Of a stretch of DNA of 14,621 nt, positions 5,903 to 13,536 are shown one piece after another; the first letter of the stretch is position 1; each line of letters begins with the position of its first letter. The stretch is taken from NCBI GenBank assembly GCA_019421005.1, contig JAHZGA010000024.1, positions 1 through 14,621 of the forward strand, in the 5' to 3' direction. The DNA comes from a bacterium (GTDB lineage Bacteria; Bacillota_I; Bacilli_A; RF39; UBA660). The notes beneath the pieces are model-generated. The model did not search any database. It was given only the letters and a program-made list of their open reading frames with translations, and was not told the DNA's origin. The position numbers and the translations under genes were made by a program.

Positions 5903-6781
5903 ATGGCATTAAAAGAAGAATTTATAAAATTAGGATATACCAAAAAAGAAGCAATTAAGATAACTAAAAAATTTCCTGAAATTTATAGTTTATCAATGGA
6001 AACAATGAAACAAAGAATAGATGATTTAATTGAGTTAGGTTACACTAAAAAAGAAGTAATTAAAATAACTAAAATTTTACCTCCGATTTATGGATTATCG
6101 TTAGAAAACATAAAACAAAAAATAGATGACTTAATTATATTAGGTTATACTAAAGAGGAAGTAATTAAAATAACTAAAAAATTTCCTCCAATTTTTAGCT
6201 ACAGCATAGAAAATATGAAACAAAAAATTAGTGATTTAATTAAGTTAGGTTATACCAAAGAAAATGTAATTAAGATGACTAAAAAATTTCCTGAAATCTA
6301 TGGTTTATCAATAGAAAATATAAAGCAAAAAATAGCTGATTTGATAAAATTAGGATACACTAAAGAAGATGTGATTGAACTGACCAAGGGTTTCCCTATA
6401 ATTTATAGTTTATCAATAGAAACAATGAAACAAAAAATAGAAAACTTAATCGAGTTAGGTTATACCAAAGAAGAAGTAATTAAGATGACTAAAAGTTTTC
6501 CTCCAATTTATGGTTTATCTATAGAAACAATGAAACAAAAAATAGAATTTTATGACTTAATTGATATACATGAATTAGCTGTTATAAATTCAAAATGCTT
6601 GATGCAAAGTGTAAATTTAAGCTATGCAAGATATCACTTTTATAAAGAAATAGGAATTAATATAGATATAACTAATTATAGGAAATTATTTATTGGTCAG
6701 AAAAAATTTAAAAAAATGCACAAAATAACTAAAGAAGAATTAATAGAAAACTATAATTATAATAAAGAAAAAACTTTATAA
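5903..6781 (+). CDS. mTERF-like helical-repeat protein C (six 35-residue repeats)
   Basis: 292 residues, preceded by AAGGGAA. It is a clear paralogue of protein A: the same N-terminal cap (ALKEEFIKLGYTK), then six 35-residue units (about residues 6-215) with LGYTKEEVIK and FP(E/P)IY(S/G)LS cores, and a C-terminal part of about 77 residues closely matching protein A (HELAV, LMQSV, YARYHFYKEIGINIDITNY, ITKEEL). Unlike A, the first unit is a full repeat, so A and C differ in repeat number and in their N-terminal unit. The repeats are somewhat more diverged than in A, suggesting an older array. It is predicted to be a cytoplasmic alpha-solenoid; nucleic-acid binding is inferred from the resemblance to eukaryotic mTERF proteins. 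A terminator hairpin follows at 6788. Confidence 0.7.
   Translation: MALKEEFIKLGYTKKEAIKITKKFPEIYSLSMETMKQRIDDLIELGYTKKEVIKITKILPPIYGLSLENIKQKIDDLIILGYTKEEVIKITKKFPPIFSYSIENMKQKISDLIKLGYTKENVIKMTKKFPEIYGLSIENIKQKIADLIKLGYTKEDVIELTKGFPIIYSLSIETMKQKIENLIELGYTKEEVIKMTKSFPPIYGLSIETMKQKIEFYDLIDIHELAVINSKCLMQSVNLSYARYHFYKEIGINIDITNYRKLFIGQKKFKKMHKITKEELIENYNYNKEKTL
5918..6547 (+). repeat. In-frame tandem repeat, 105 bp x 6, inside mTERF-like gene C
   Basis: The same 105-bp unit as in gene A, with equivalent positions at 5926, 6031, 6136, 6241, 6346 and 6451. The units are more diverged from one another than those of gene A but clearly share their origin, so recombination within and between the two tracts is possible. 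Confidence 0.9.
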
Positions 6782-6787
6782 AAATAT

Positions 6788-6811
6788 ATCACTTAATAGG
6801 TGATTTTTTTT
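6788..6811 (+). terminator. Intrinsic terminator after the mTERF-like cluster
   Basis: ATCACT (6788-6793) pairs with GGTGAT (6799-6804), with one T-G pair, around a 5-base loop, followed by a run of eight T residues. Confidence 0.75.
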
Positions 6812-6880
6812 ATTTATATATTATTAGTAAGATTAATTTACATCGAAAATTATAAATTAAATACAAATGCATACAACTAA

Positions 6881-6909
6881 TTGACAAATTCATCTAAAAA
6901 AGTTACAAT
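6881..6909 (+). promoter_or_regulatory. Near-consensus promoter of the Tad pilus operon
   Basis: Perfect TTGACA (6881-6886), 17-base spacer, TACAAT (6904-6909). It is the best promoter match in the window and lies just before the pilin gene, whose ribosome site is TGGAGG at 6922-6927. It fits high pilin expression. Confidence 0.85.
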
Positions 6910-6935
6910 ATTTATATACTAGTGGAGGTTTTAAA

Positions 6936-7130
6936 ATGAGATTGAATAATAAAGGACAAGCTTTAGTGGAATACTTATTAATAATTGCTGTTATCAGTGT
7001 TGTTGTTGTTAGTGTGGTGAAATTATTTGGAGGGTATTTACAAGATTCAATGACTAAATCTTCATGTGCGCTTATTGATAAACAATATGTAGAAGGAGCT
7101 AAACCTGGGGAAGGATCATGCGCTGAATAA
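6936..7130 (+). CDS. flp: Flp-family major pilin precursor (Tad pilus)
   Basis: 64-residue prepilin. A short basic leader, MRLNNKG, precedes QALVEYLLIIAVISVV. The class III prepilin cleavage site is after Gly7, with Glu at +5 of the mature protein and Tyr at +6, exactly the Flp motif. A single hydrophobic helix (about 12-30) would anchor the subunit before assembly and form the fibre core. The mature protein is about 57 residues, normal for Flp. Unusual for Flp, the short C-terminal tail holds two cysteines (C44 and C62) that could form a disulphide loop. It is the first gene of the Tad operon with a strong promoter. A hairpin directly after the stop probably makes its transcript more abundant than the downstream genes. 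It needs a TadV-type peptidase, not found in this window. Confidence 0.92.
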   Translation: MRLNNKGQALVEYLLIIAVISVVVVSVVKLFGGYLQDSMTKSSCALIDKQYVEGAKPGEGSCAE

Positions 7131-7153
7131 GATATTAAATTATATCTTTTTTT
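7129..7153 (+). terminator. Attenuating terminator between flp and the rest of the Tad operon
   Basis: AAGATAT (7129-7135) pairs perfectly with ATATCTT (7142-7148) around a 6-base loop and ends in seven T residues (7147-7153). It overlaps the flp stop codon. No second promoter is obvious before the next gene, so downstream genes probably depend on read-through. Confidence 0.7.
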
Positions 7154-7171
7154 AAGTTAAGAGGTGATATC

Positions 7172-7474
7172 ATGAAAAATAAAGGACAAGCCTTGGTAGA
7201 ATTTATTTTAATTTTACCTTTACTTATATTAATCATAACAGGTTTATTTGACTTTGGAAATATATTTTTTTCTAAAACAAAACTAGAAAATGAAATGGAT
7301 AATATTATTAATTTATATAGAAAAAATGAACCATTAGATGAAAACGTCAAAATAACAAAAGAAAATGAAAAAGTAACTATAACTTTAACAAAGAATATAA
7401 AATTAAATACACCGATATTAAATAAAATATTATCAAATAAAATAGAAACAAAAAGAGTGATTTATGATGAATAA
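7172..7474 (+). CDS. tadE: TadE-like minor pilin
   Basis: 100-residue precursor with the prepilin signature MKNKG then QALVEFILILPLL. The predicted cut is after Gly5, with Glu at +5. The following hydrophobic helix and FDFGNIFF are typical of TadE-like pseudopilins, which are minor components needed for pilus assembly. The soluble C-terminal half (about 40-100) is short and charged. AGAGGTGAT lies upstream at good spacing. Its last bases overlap the next gene, so the two are translationally coupled. It could equally be labelled TadF; the subfamilies cannot be separated by eye. Confidence 0.82.
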   Translation: MKNKGQALVEFILILPLLILIITGLFDFGNIFFSKTKLENEMDNIINLYRKNEPLDENVKITKENEKVTITLTKNIKLNTPILNKILSNKIETKRVIYDE

Positions 7475-7838
7475 TAAAGGACAAGTTTTAGTAATATTCA
7501 TTATTTTACTTCCACTTATCGTTTTAATGTTTGGGTTACTTATTGATTATGGTAATTTAGCTAATGAAAAAAGAAAAATCGATAATAACATTAAAGAAAC
7601 TTTAAAATTTGGTATTAAACATATTAATGATGAAAATATAAAACAAGATTTAGAACAATTATTAAAAGAAAACATAGATGATATTAATTCACTAGAACTA
7701 TTAATTGAAGATAAAAAAATAACTATAACCTTAACTAAAAAATATAAAAGCTTATTCAATTTAAAAAACTATAACATAAATACTACTTACAGGGCTTATC
7801 TAAAAGATGATAAAATAGAAATATTAAAAGGTAGGTGA
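7464..7838 (+). CDS. TadE/TadG-like minor pilin lacking the conserved Glu+5
   Basis: 124-residue precursor with leader MMNNKG, then QVLVIFIILLPLIVLMFGLL. The processing Gly is kept, but the Glu normally at +5 is replaced by Ile. A hydrophobic N-terminal helix (about 8-25) is followed by DYGNLANEKRKIDNN, as in TadE/TadG-like proteins, and a soluble domain of about 95 residues. It overlaps the preceding tadE-like gene by 11 bases, and the next gene starts 4 bases after its stop. By analogy with type II secretion, where the tip pseudopilin GspK lacks Glu5, it could sit at the pilus tip or start assembly. This is inference. Two adjacent ATG codons (7464, 7467) are possible starts. Confidence 0.78.
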   Translation: MMNNKGQVLVIFIILLPLIVLMFGLLIDYGNLANEKRKIDNNIKETLKFGIKHINDENIKQDLEQLLKENIDDINSLELLIEDKKITITLTKKYKSLFNLKNYNINTTYRAYLKDDKIEILKGR

Positions 7839-7842
7839 TAAA

Positions 7843-8601
7843 ATGGCTATAAAAAAAGCTAAAATAATTACAATAACTTCTGCCAAAGGTGGAACTGGAA
7901 AATCTATAACAACATTAAATTTAGCTGGTATATTTAGTAAAATGGATAAAAAAACCTTAATAATTGATATAGATTTATATGGAGGTGCAATTGCAGCTAG
8001 TTTAAATATAGATGATACTAATAATGTTTATAGATTAGTTAATGATATCAGCAACAATGTTTTTGATTATATGGAAAACTATGTTACTAAATATAATGAT
8101 AAAATTGATGTAATTGCATCACCTAAAGATCCTAGAATGGCAAATAAAATCAGTAGTAAATATTTAGATATAATTATTTCAAGAGCTAGTATGCGCTACG
8201 ACGTTATTTTAATTGACACTAATCATGTTATGGATATCACTAATTTAAAAACAATGGATTTAAGTGATCAAATAGTCTATATAATAAGTAGTGATCCAAT
8301 TGATTTAAAAAACATGAAAACAATTGTTTCAATATATAAAGATATGGAAAAAACTAATTACAAAATAATTTTAAATAAATCTTGTAATCGTTTAAAAAGT
8401 TGTTTTACTAATTATGATATAAAAAATATAGTTAAAAGTAATATTGATTATACTATACCAGAAAGTTTTTATATTAAAAATATTGATAAATATATTTTAG
8501 ATGGAAGTATTTTAACTTTAAATAAAAACATCAATGCAATTCATCGTAATGCAATTAAAAACTTTGAATTAATTGCCAATAACTTATTAAAAGAAGAATA
8601 G
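7843..8601 (+). CDS. tadZ: TadZ/CpaE-like ParA-family ATPase
   Basis: 252-residue member of the MinD/ParA P-loop ATPase family. The deviant Walker A motif KGGTGKS is at 15-21, followed by the switch I region IDIDLYGGAIAASL, and the switch II position reads IDTNHVMD rather than the usual DTPPG. Further on is ILNKS in the nucleotide base-binding position. In Tad systems TadZ/CpaE positions the pilus machine at the membrane and recruits the motor ATPase. Canonical CpaE has an N-terminal receiver-like domain of about 100-130 residues; it is absent here and the protein starts directly with the ATPase. GGTAGGTGAT at the end of the previous gene is the ribosome site. The assignment rests on family motifs plus position between pilins and TadA. 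Confidence 0.87.
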   Translation: MAIKKAKIITITSAKGGTGKSITTLNLAGIFSKMDKKTLIIDIDLYGGAIAASLNIDDTNNVYRLVNDISNNVFDYMENYVTKYNDKIDVIASPKDPRMANKISSKYLDIIISRASMRYDVILIDTNHVMDITNLKTMDLSDQIVYIISSDPIDLKNMKTIVSIYKDMEKTNYKIILNKSCNRLKSCFTNYDIKNIVKSNIDYTIPESFYIKNIDKYILDGSILTLNKNINAIHRNAIKNFELIANNLLKEE

Positions 8602-8611
8602 GGGAGATTAT

Positions 8612-9934
8612 ATGTCTAAAAAATTTATTGAAGAATTTGAAGTAGTTGAAGAATATGATATTCCTCAAAAAGAAATTAGGGATTATGAAGCTTTTCCTAA
8701 TAAAGAACTTTTAGATGAGTTAAGGAATAAAATTATTCAAAATTTAATAGATCATAATATTGCTAATCATCGCAATATGGATGAATTTATAAGAAATGAA
8801 ATTGATAAAACTTTAGAAGGATATGACTTACCAAATGTTGAAAGAAGTTATATATATAATTTAATTGATAATGAAATTAATGGATATGGACCAATAACTG
8901 AATTATTAGAAGATCCTGGTATTACTGAAATAATGGTTAATGGTAAAGATGAAATATATATTGAATTAGATGGTCATGTAATAAAAGATGATACAGTATC
9001 ATTTATCAATAATGACCATATAATAAGAACTATTCAAAGATTAATTCAACCATTAGGTCGTACTATTGATACAGCTAATCCTATGGTTGATGCTAGACTT
9101 TATGATGGCTCTCGTTTAAATGCTGTTATTCCACCTTTATCATTAAAAGGACCAGTATTAACTATTAGAAAATTTAAAGAAGAACTAGTTACAATTGAAG
9201 ACTTTTTAAGAAATGGAACTCTAACACCGTATATGGCTAGGTTTCTAGAAGCTTGTGTTCTAGCTAAATTAAATATAATTATATGTGGTGGAACAGGAAG
9301 TGGAAAAACAACTTTATTAAATGTTTTATCAACATTTATTAATGATGATGAAAGAATAATAACAATTGAAGATGCAGCTGAATTAAAATTAAGACAAAAT
9401 CATGTTATTTCATTAGAAACTAGATTAGTTAATTATGAGGGTGAGGGAGAAATAACCATCAGAGATTTAGTTAGGAACTCTTTAAGAATGCGTCCAGATA
9501 GAATTATTGTTGGTGAGGTTAGAGGAAAAGAATCATTTGACATGTTACAAGCTATGAATACTGGACATAATGGTAGTTTAACAACCCTTCATGCTAATGG
9601 ACCTGCTGATGCTTTAGATAGACTAGAAACAATGATTTTGATGGCTGGAATGGAAATTCCTATAAGAGCTATTAGAGGATATATTGAAAGCGCAATTGAT
9701 ATTGTTGTCCATGTTGAAAGATTAAGTGATGGTAGAAGAAAAATTACCAGCATTTGTGAAGTTATCGGAATAAAAGATGACATAATTGAATTAAAAGAAA
9801 TATTTAAATTTAAACAAAATGGTGTTTTACCTAATGGAGATGTTAATGGTGAATTTTTAATGCATAAATATAAACCATTAGTAATTAAAAAAATCAACTC
9901 TAGAGGTATTGATTTATTAAAAGATATTTTTTAA
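8612..9934 (+). CDS. tadA: TadA/CpaF secretion-type motor ATPase
   Basis: 440-residue type II/IV secretion ATPase that would power Flp pilus extension as a cytoplasmic hexamer. All motifs are intact: N-terminal domain with GYGPITELLEDPGITEIMVNG (about 91-111), R-rich loop TIRKFKEE near 184, Walker A GGTGSGKT at 226-233, Asp box IEDAAELKLRQ at 252-262, Walker B region RIIVGEVRG at 297-305, and His box TGHNGSLTTLHANG at 317-330. The length fits Gram-positive TadA. GGGGAG lies upstream of the ATG. Ten bases separate it from tadZ and nine from tadB. No RcpA/CpaC-type secretin is expected in a bacterium with one membrane, and none is seen. Confidence 0.96.
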   Translation: MSKKFIEEFEVVEEYDIPQKEIRDYEAFPNKELLDELRNKIIQNLIDHNIANHRNMDEFIRNEIDKTLEGYDLPNVERSYIYNLIDNEINGYGPITELLEDPGITEIMVNGKDEIYIELDGHVIKDDTVSFINNDHIIRTIQRLIQPLGRTIDTANPMVDARLYDGSRLNAVIPPLSLKGPVLTIRKFKEELVTIEDFLRNGTLTPYMARFLEACVLAKLNIIICGGTGSGKTTLLNVLSTFINDDERIITIEDAAELKLRQNHVISLETRLVNYEGEGEITIRDLVRNSLRMRPDRIIVGEVRGKESFDMLQAMNTGHNGSLTTLHANGPADALDRLETMILMAGMEIPIRAIRGYIESAIDIVVHVERLSDGRRKITSICEVIGIKDDIIELKEIFKFKQNGVLPNGDVNGEFLMHKYKPLVIKKINSRGIDLLKDIF

Positions 9935-9943
9935 GGAGGTATT

Positions 9944-11443
9944 ATGGAAGGATTTAATATAAGTTCAAATGAAAACTATGTTAATAAAGATATTTTGGTT
10001 ACTTATACTCCCAATTCTTCCGTAATCAAATATCAATATTTTATATATAAAAATGATAATATAGTTGAACAAGCAGTAATAAATGAAAATAAAAAAACTG
10101 ATTTCATTTTAAATGAAACAGGAAGTTATAAAATAAAAATAAATACTGTTGATATTAACAATGAACAAAAAATTATTGATAGTGGAGTATATAATATTGA
10201 TAAAATAGCTCCAGTAATTGAACTTGATGAAAAAGTAGTTAATATGGAAATTGGAGATACTTTAAAACCTTTAGAAGGTGTTAAAGTAACAGATAACATT
10301 GATGGTAATTTAATAAATAGAGTTACAACTAATATTAATGAACTAGATTTAAATAATCCAGGAGTAAAAACTTTAACTTATAAAGTAGTTGATAGTGCTG
10401 GAAATGTATCTGAAAGCAATTTAACAGTTAATGTTAATGTTGCTAATGCTAATACTTTATTTGTTGTTCAACTTAGTATTATAATTGTTTTAGCTATCTT
10501 TGCTACATTAATAATTTTTTATAGAAGAAGTATGCAACTAGAAAAAAGAATTGCTAAATATAGTGTTGAGCCACTTCATGATAATGGAGAAGCCTTATTT
10601 GATAGTTACTGGAATTTCTATTTAAAAATAGTCAATAGAATTTCTAAACGATTAGAAAAATTTAATTTAATAAAAAAATATAGTGAACATTATGATAAAT
10701 ATGTAGGAATTCTTAATAAGACTTACCACTCTGGACTAGATTTTGTTTCATCAAAATTTTTGGTATCGATTATATTTGTATTAATTGCTATTTTTAGTAA
10801 AACTATTCAATATGAAATCTTAAGTATTTATGAGGTTAGTTTTCCCTTATTAGTAGGATTTTTTATGCCAGATATTGTCTATATTTATAAATATAAACTT
10901 CATAGGAATAAAATAGAAAATGATTTATTACAAGCTATTATTGTAATGAATAATGCTTTTAAATCAGGAAGAAGTATTACCCAAGCAATTGATTTAGTTA
11001 CAACTGAACTAGAAGGCGCAATTGCTGATGAATTTAAAAAAATGCATATGGAACTTTCTTTTGGATTAAGTGTTGATGTTGTTTTTAAAAGATTTTCTAA
11101 AAGAGTTAAATTAGAAGAAGTTAACTATTTAACTGCATCAATATCAATTTTAAATAAAACTGGTGGTAATATAATTAAAGTATTTTCATCTATTGAGAAA
11201 TCCTTATTTGACCGTAAACGTTTAAAATTAGAAATGGCCTCTTTAACTGGAAGTTCTAAACTAATTATGTATGTATTATTTCTAGTACCAATTTTATTTG
11301 TTATATTTGTAAGTATTATTAATCCAAATTACTTTAAAGCTTTCTATACAACTACTTTAGGAGGAATTATCTTAAGTGTAATAATTATTATGTACATTAT
11401 TTATATTCTATTAATTAGAAAAATAATGAAAGTTAGGATGTGA
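9944..11443 (+). CDS. tadB: TadB-like pilus platform protein with N-terminal Ig-like ectodomain
   Basis: 499 residues, longer than usual TadB (about 300). Residues 1-87 form a first beta-rich domain (YQYFIYKNDN, GSYKIKINTVD). Residues 88-166 form an Ig-like DUF5011-type domain (APVIELDEKVV, KVTDNIDG, GVKTLTYKVVDSAGNVSESN). A membrane helix (about 171-193) ends in YRRSMQLEKR, placing the N-terminal domains outside by the positive-inside rule. The rest is TadB: helices near 271-287 and 295-317, a T2SSF domain (about 323-435, with LLQAIIVMNNAFKSGRSITQAI and SILNKTGGNI), and helices near 438-460 and 472-492. AAGGAGG supports the start, and there is no signal peptide before the ectodomain. It ends in ATGTGA at the tadC start. 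TadB identity is firm from order and T2SSF; the external placement is inferred. Confidence 0.9.
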   Translation: MEGFNISSNENYVNKDILVTYTPNSSVIKYQYFIYKNDNIVEQAVINENKKTDFILNETGSYKIKINTVDINNEQKIIDSGVYNIDKIAPVIELDEKVVNMEIGDTLKPLEGVKVTDNIDGNLINRVTTNINELDLNNPGVKTLTYKVVDSAGNVSESNLTVNVNVANANTLFVVQLSIIIVLAIFATLIIFYRRSMQLEKRIAKYSVEPLHDNGEALFDSYWNFYLKIVNRISKRLEKFNLIKKYSEHYDKYVGILNKTYHSGLDFVSSKFLVSIIFVLIAIFSKTIQYEILSIYEVSFPLLVGFFMPDIVYIYKYKLHRNKIENDLLQAIIVMNNAFKSGRSITQAIDLVTTELEGAIADEFKKMHMELSFGLSVDVVFKRFSKRVKLEEVNYLTASISILNKTGGNIIKVFSSIEKSLFDRKRLKLEMASLTGSSKLIMYVLFLVPILFVIFVSIINPNYFKAFYTTTLGGIILSVIIIMYIIYILLIRKIMKVRM

Positions 11444-11448
11444 AAAAA

Positions 11449-12147
11449 ATGGCTAAAAATAACTTAATTCGAAAGATTTATCGCGAAAAAGATATTGAAG
11501 CAATAGATAAAAAAATTGAAATGTTAGGGGATAATGTTAAATTTGATGCTATAACTTTTACTAATATTCGTTTTATCTCTTCCTTAATTGTTTTTATTGT
11601 GATATTATATATAACAAAGGTTGGTTATTTTTTCGCACCCTTTTTAACAATTATTTATTATTATTTATTTAAAATTGTTTTAATTGAAATGCCTTTAAAA
11701 AAAAGAACTAGAAAATTAGATAATGAGGCCTTACATTTTTTTGAAATATTAACACTAACTTTGGAATCAGGTCGTAATCTAGAACATGCTTTAGAAGTTG
11801 CTGTTTTTAATGTTGATTCAGAAATTTCTAATGAATTTAAAAAAACTTTATTTGAAACTAAATTTGGAAAAACTTTAATGGAAGCTTTAGAAGATATGAA
11901 AAAAAGAATCCCATCAGAAACTATTAATAATATTATTTTAAATATTACTCAAACCAGCGTATTTGGTAATAGTATTATTGATACAATGTATACTCAAATA
12001 GATTTTTTAAGAGATAAACAAGTACTTGATATAAAAGGTCAAATAAATAAAATTCCTAATAAAGTTAGTATTGTTTCGGTTTTGTTTGTCGTGCCTTTAA
12101 TTTTATTACTTGTACTAGGACCATTTCTAATTAGTTTTATAAGTTAA
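11449..12147 (+). CDS. tadC: TadC-like pilus platform protein
   Basis: 232-residue inner-membrane protein that pairs with TadB as the assembly platform. ATG 11449 is preferred: AGGA at 11435-11438 lies ten bases upstream, whereas GTG 11440, which overlaps the tadB stop, is only one or two bases from it. A basic N-terminus precedes two membrane helices (about 42-60 and 63-82). A T2SSF domain follows (HFFEILTLTLESGRNLEHAL, then an amphipathic stretch to about 190), and a final membrane segment (about 207-230). The repeat of the LESGRNLEHAL motif, matching FKSGRSITQAI in TadB, marks them as paralogues. It is the last Tad gene here. No terminator is evident before murC, so read-through into murC is possible. 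Confidence 0.92.
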   Translation: MAKNNLIRKIYREKDIEAIDKKIEMLGDNVKFDAITFTNIRFISSLIVFIVILYITKVGYFFAPFLTIIYYYLFKIVLIEMPLKKRTRKLDNEALHFFEILTLTLESGRNLEHALEVAVFNVDSEISNEFKKTLFETKFGKTLMEALEDMKKRIPSETINNIILNITQTSVFGNSIIDTMYTQIDFLRDKQVLDIKGQINKIPNKVSIVSVLFVVPLILLLVLGPFLISFIS

Positions 12148-12204
12148 GCACGATTTATTTAATAGTTCGTATAATAAATTAGAAAAAAATATAAGGAGGT
12201 TTAT

Positions 12205-13512
12205 ATGAAATATTATTTACTTGGAATAAAAGGAGCGGGGATGTCTGCACTTGGACTTATTTTATCAGATTTAGGTTACAATGTAGTAGGCTATGATGAT
12301 GATACTAATCATGAATTTACCGAAGATAAATTACTTGAAAGAGGAATAAAAATTTATAGTGGTCCAAATGATGAGATGGATAAAAATACAATTGTAATTA
12401 GAAGTACAGCTGTTAAAGATGATCATAGTGAAATAATTAAAGCTAAAGAATTAGAACTACCTATTATAGAATATTATGAAATGTTAGGGAAATTAACTAA
12501 AAATTATAATACTATTACAGTAGCTGGATGTCATGGTAAAACAACTACTTCAGCTATGTTAACTCATGTTTTAAAAGATAAAGGTTATAATTATTTAATA
12601 GGAGATGGAACTGGATATGCTTCAACTGAAAATAAAGGTTTAATAATTGAGGCTTGTGAATATAAAAGACATTTCTTAAAATACAAACCAACTTATGCTA
12701 TTATAACTAATATTGAACTTGATCATGTTGACTATTTTGAAGATATTGATGATGTAATTGATGCTTATAAAGAATATGCCAATAATGCTAGTAAAATGGT
12801 TATAGCTTGTGGAGATGATCCTTATACTCACTCTTTAGAAGTAACAAGACCAATTTTCTATTATGGAATAAATGAAGATAACGACATTATAGCTAAAAAT
12901 GTTGTTTATAATGAAAATGGAATTAGCTTTGAAGTTTTTATTGAAGAAAATTATTATGGACATTTTGAATTACCAGTTTATGGAAAACATATGCTTTTAA
13001 ATGCTTTAGCAGTTATAAGTGTGTGCTATTACGAAAGGTATTCAGCTAAAGAAATATCAGATTCATTAAAAAAATTTCAAGGCGCTAAAAGAAGATTTAA
13101 TGAAACTGTAGTTGGAAATACTATTATAATAGATGATTATGCCCATCATCCAACGGAAATAAAATCGGTAATAAAAGCAGCTGAACAAAAATACCCAGAC
13201 AAAAAATTAATTACTGTTTTTGAACCTCATACATTTTCTCGAACTAAAGAATTTGCCTCTGAAATTGCTCAAATTTTAAACACAAGTGATGCTAGTTTTG
13301 TTAAAGATATTTATTCAGCTAGAGAAAAACAAGAAGATTTTGAAGGTGTAAATAGTAATTTAATTATTGATAAATTAAAAAACGGTCATCATATTAATGA
13401 TGATGAAGCAAGTAAATTATTTGGTTATAAGGATTGTGTAATTATATTTATGAGTCCTAAACAAATGAGTAAATTAGAAAATGATGTAATTGAATATTTT
13501 AAGAATAACTGA
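12205..13512 (+). CDS. murC: UDP-N-acetylmuramate--L-alanine ligase
   Basis: 435-residue cytoplasmic ATP-dependent ligase that adds the first amino acid (L-Ala) of the peptidoglycan stem to UDP-MurNAc. The N-terminal Rossmann loop GIKGAGMSALG (about 7-17) binds UDP-MurNAc. The ATP loop reads GCHGKTTT at 108-115; most MurC proteins have GTHGKTTT, so the Cys is a small deviation. The central domain has EACEYKRHFL and ITNIELDHVDYF, and the C-terminal domain has DDYAHHPTEI and FEPHTFSRT, both MurC-typical. The length is normal. AAGGAGG precedes the start. A TATAAT at 12170-12175 could be its own -10, but no -35 is convincing. Its stop codon lies in a terminator hairpin. With the L,D-transpeptidase it indicates that the organism makes peptidoglycan. 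Confidence 0.97.
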   Translation: MKYYLLGIKGAGMSALGLILSDLGYNVVGYDDDTNHEFTEDKLLERGIKIYSGPNDEMDKNTIVIRSTAVKDDHSEIIKAKELELPIIEYYEMLGKLTKNYNTITVAGCHGKTTTSAMLTHVLKDKGYNYLIGDGTGYASTENKGLIIEACEYKRHFLKYKPTYAIITNIELDHVDYFEDIDDVIDAYKEYANNASKMVIACGDDPYTHSLEVTRPIFYYGINEDNDIIAKNVVYNENGISFEVFIEENYYGHFELPVYGKHMLLNALAVISVCYYERYSAKEISDSLKKFQGAKRRFNETVVGNTIIIDDYAHHPTEIKSVIKAAEQKYPDKKLITVFEPHTFSRTKEFASEIAQILNTSDASFVKDIYSAREKQEDFEGVNSNLIIDKLKNGHHINDDEASKLFGYKDCVIIFMSPKQMSKLENDVIEYFKNN

Positions 13513-13529
13513 TTTTAGTTATTCTTTTT
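13501..13529 (+). terminator. Intrinsic terminator overlapping the murC stop codon
   Basis: AAGAATAACT (13501-13510) pairs perfectly with AGTTATTCTT (13517-13526) around a 6-base loop, then T residues continue to 13529. The left arm is made of the last murC codons. Confidence 0.8.
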
Positions 13530-13536
13530 ATAAAAA

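Noticed and set aside
4508..6547. 105-bp direct repeats as a CRISPR array or integron-like array
   Set aside because: The repeats are contiguous without spacers, in frame with long open reading frames, and encode a regular 35-residue protein unit.
4382..6781. 35-residue unit as PPR, TPR or Sel1 repeats
   Set aside because: The length equals a PPR unit, but the residue pattern (LGYTKEE, FPQIY, SIENIKQKI) lacks the PPR and TPR/Sel1 signatures and fits mTERF better.
12205..13512. Mycoplasma-type genetic code (TGA as Trp)
   Set aside because: No gene has an internal TGA, Trp is encoded by TGG, and several genes end cleanly at TGA next to a hairpin or the next start.
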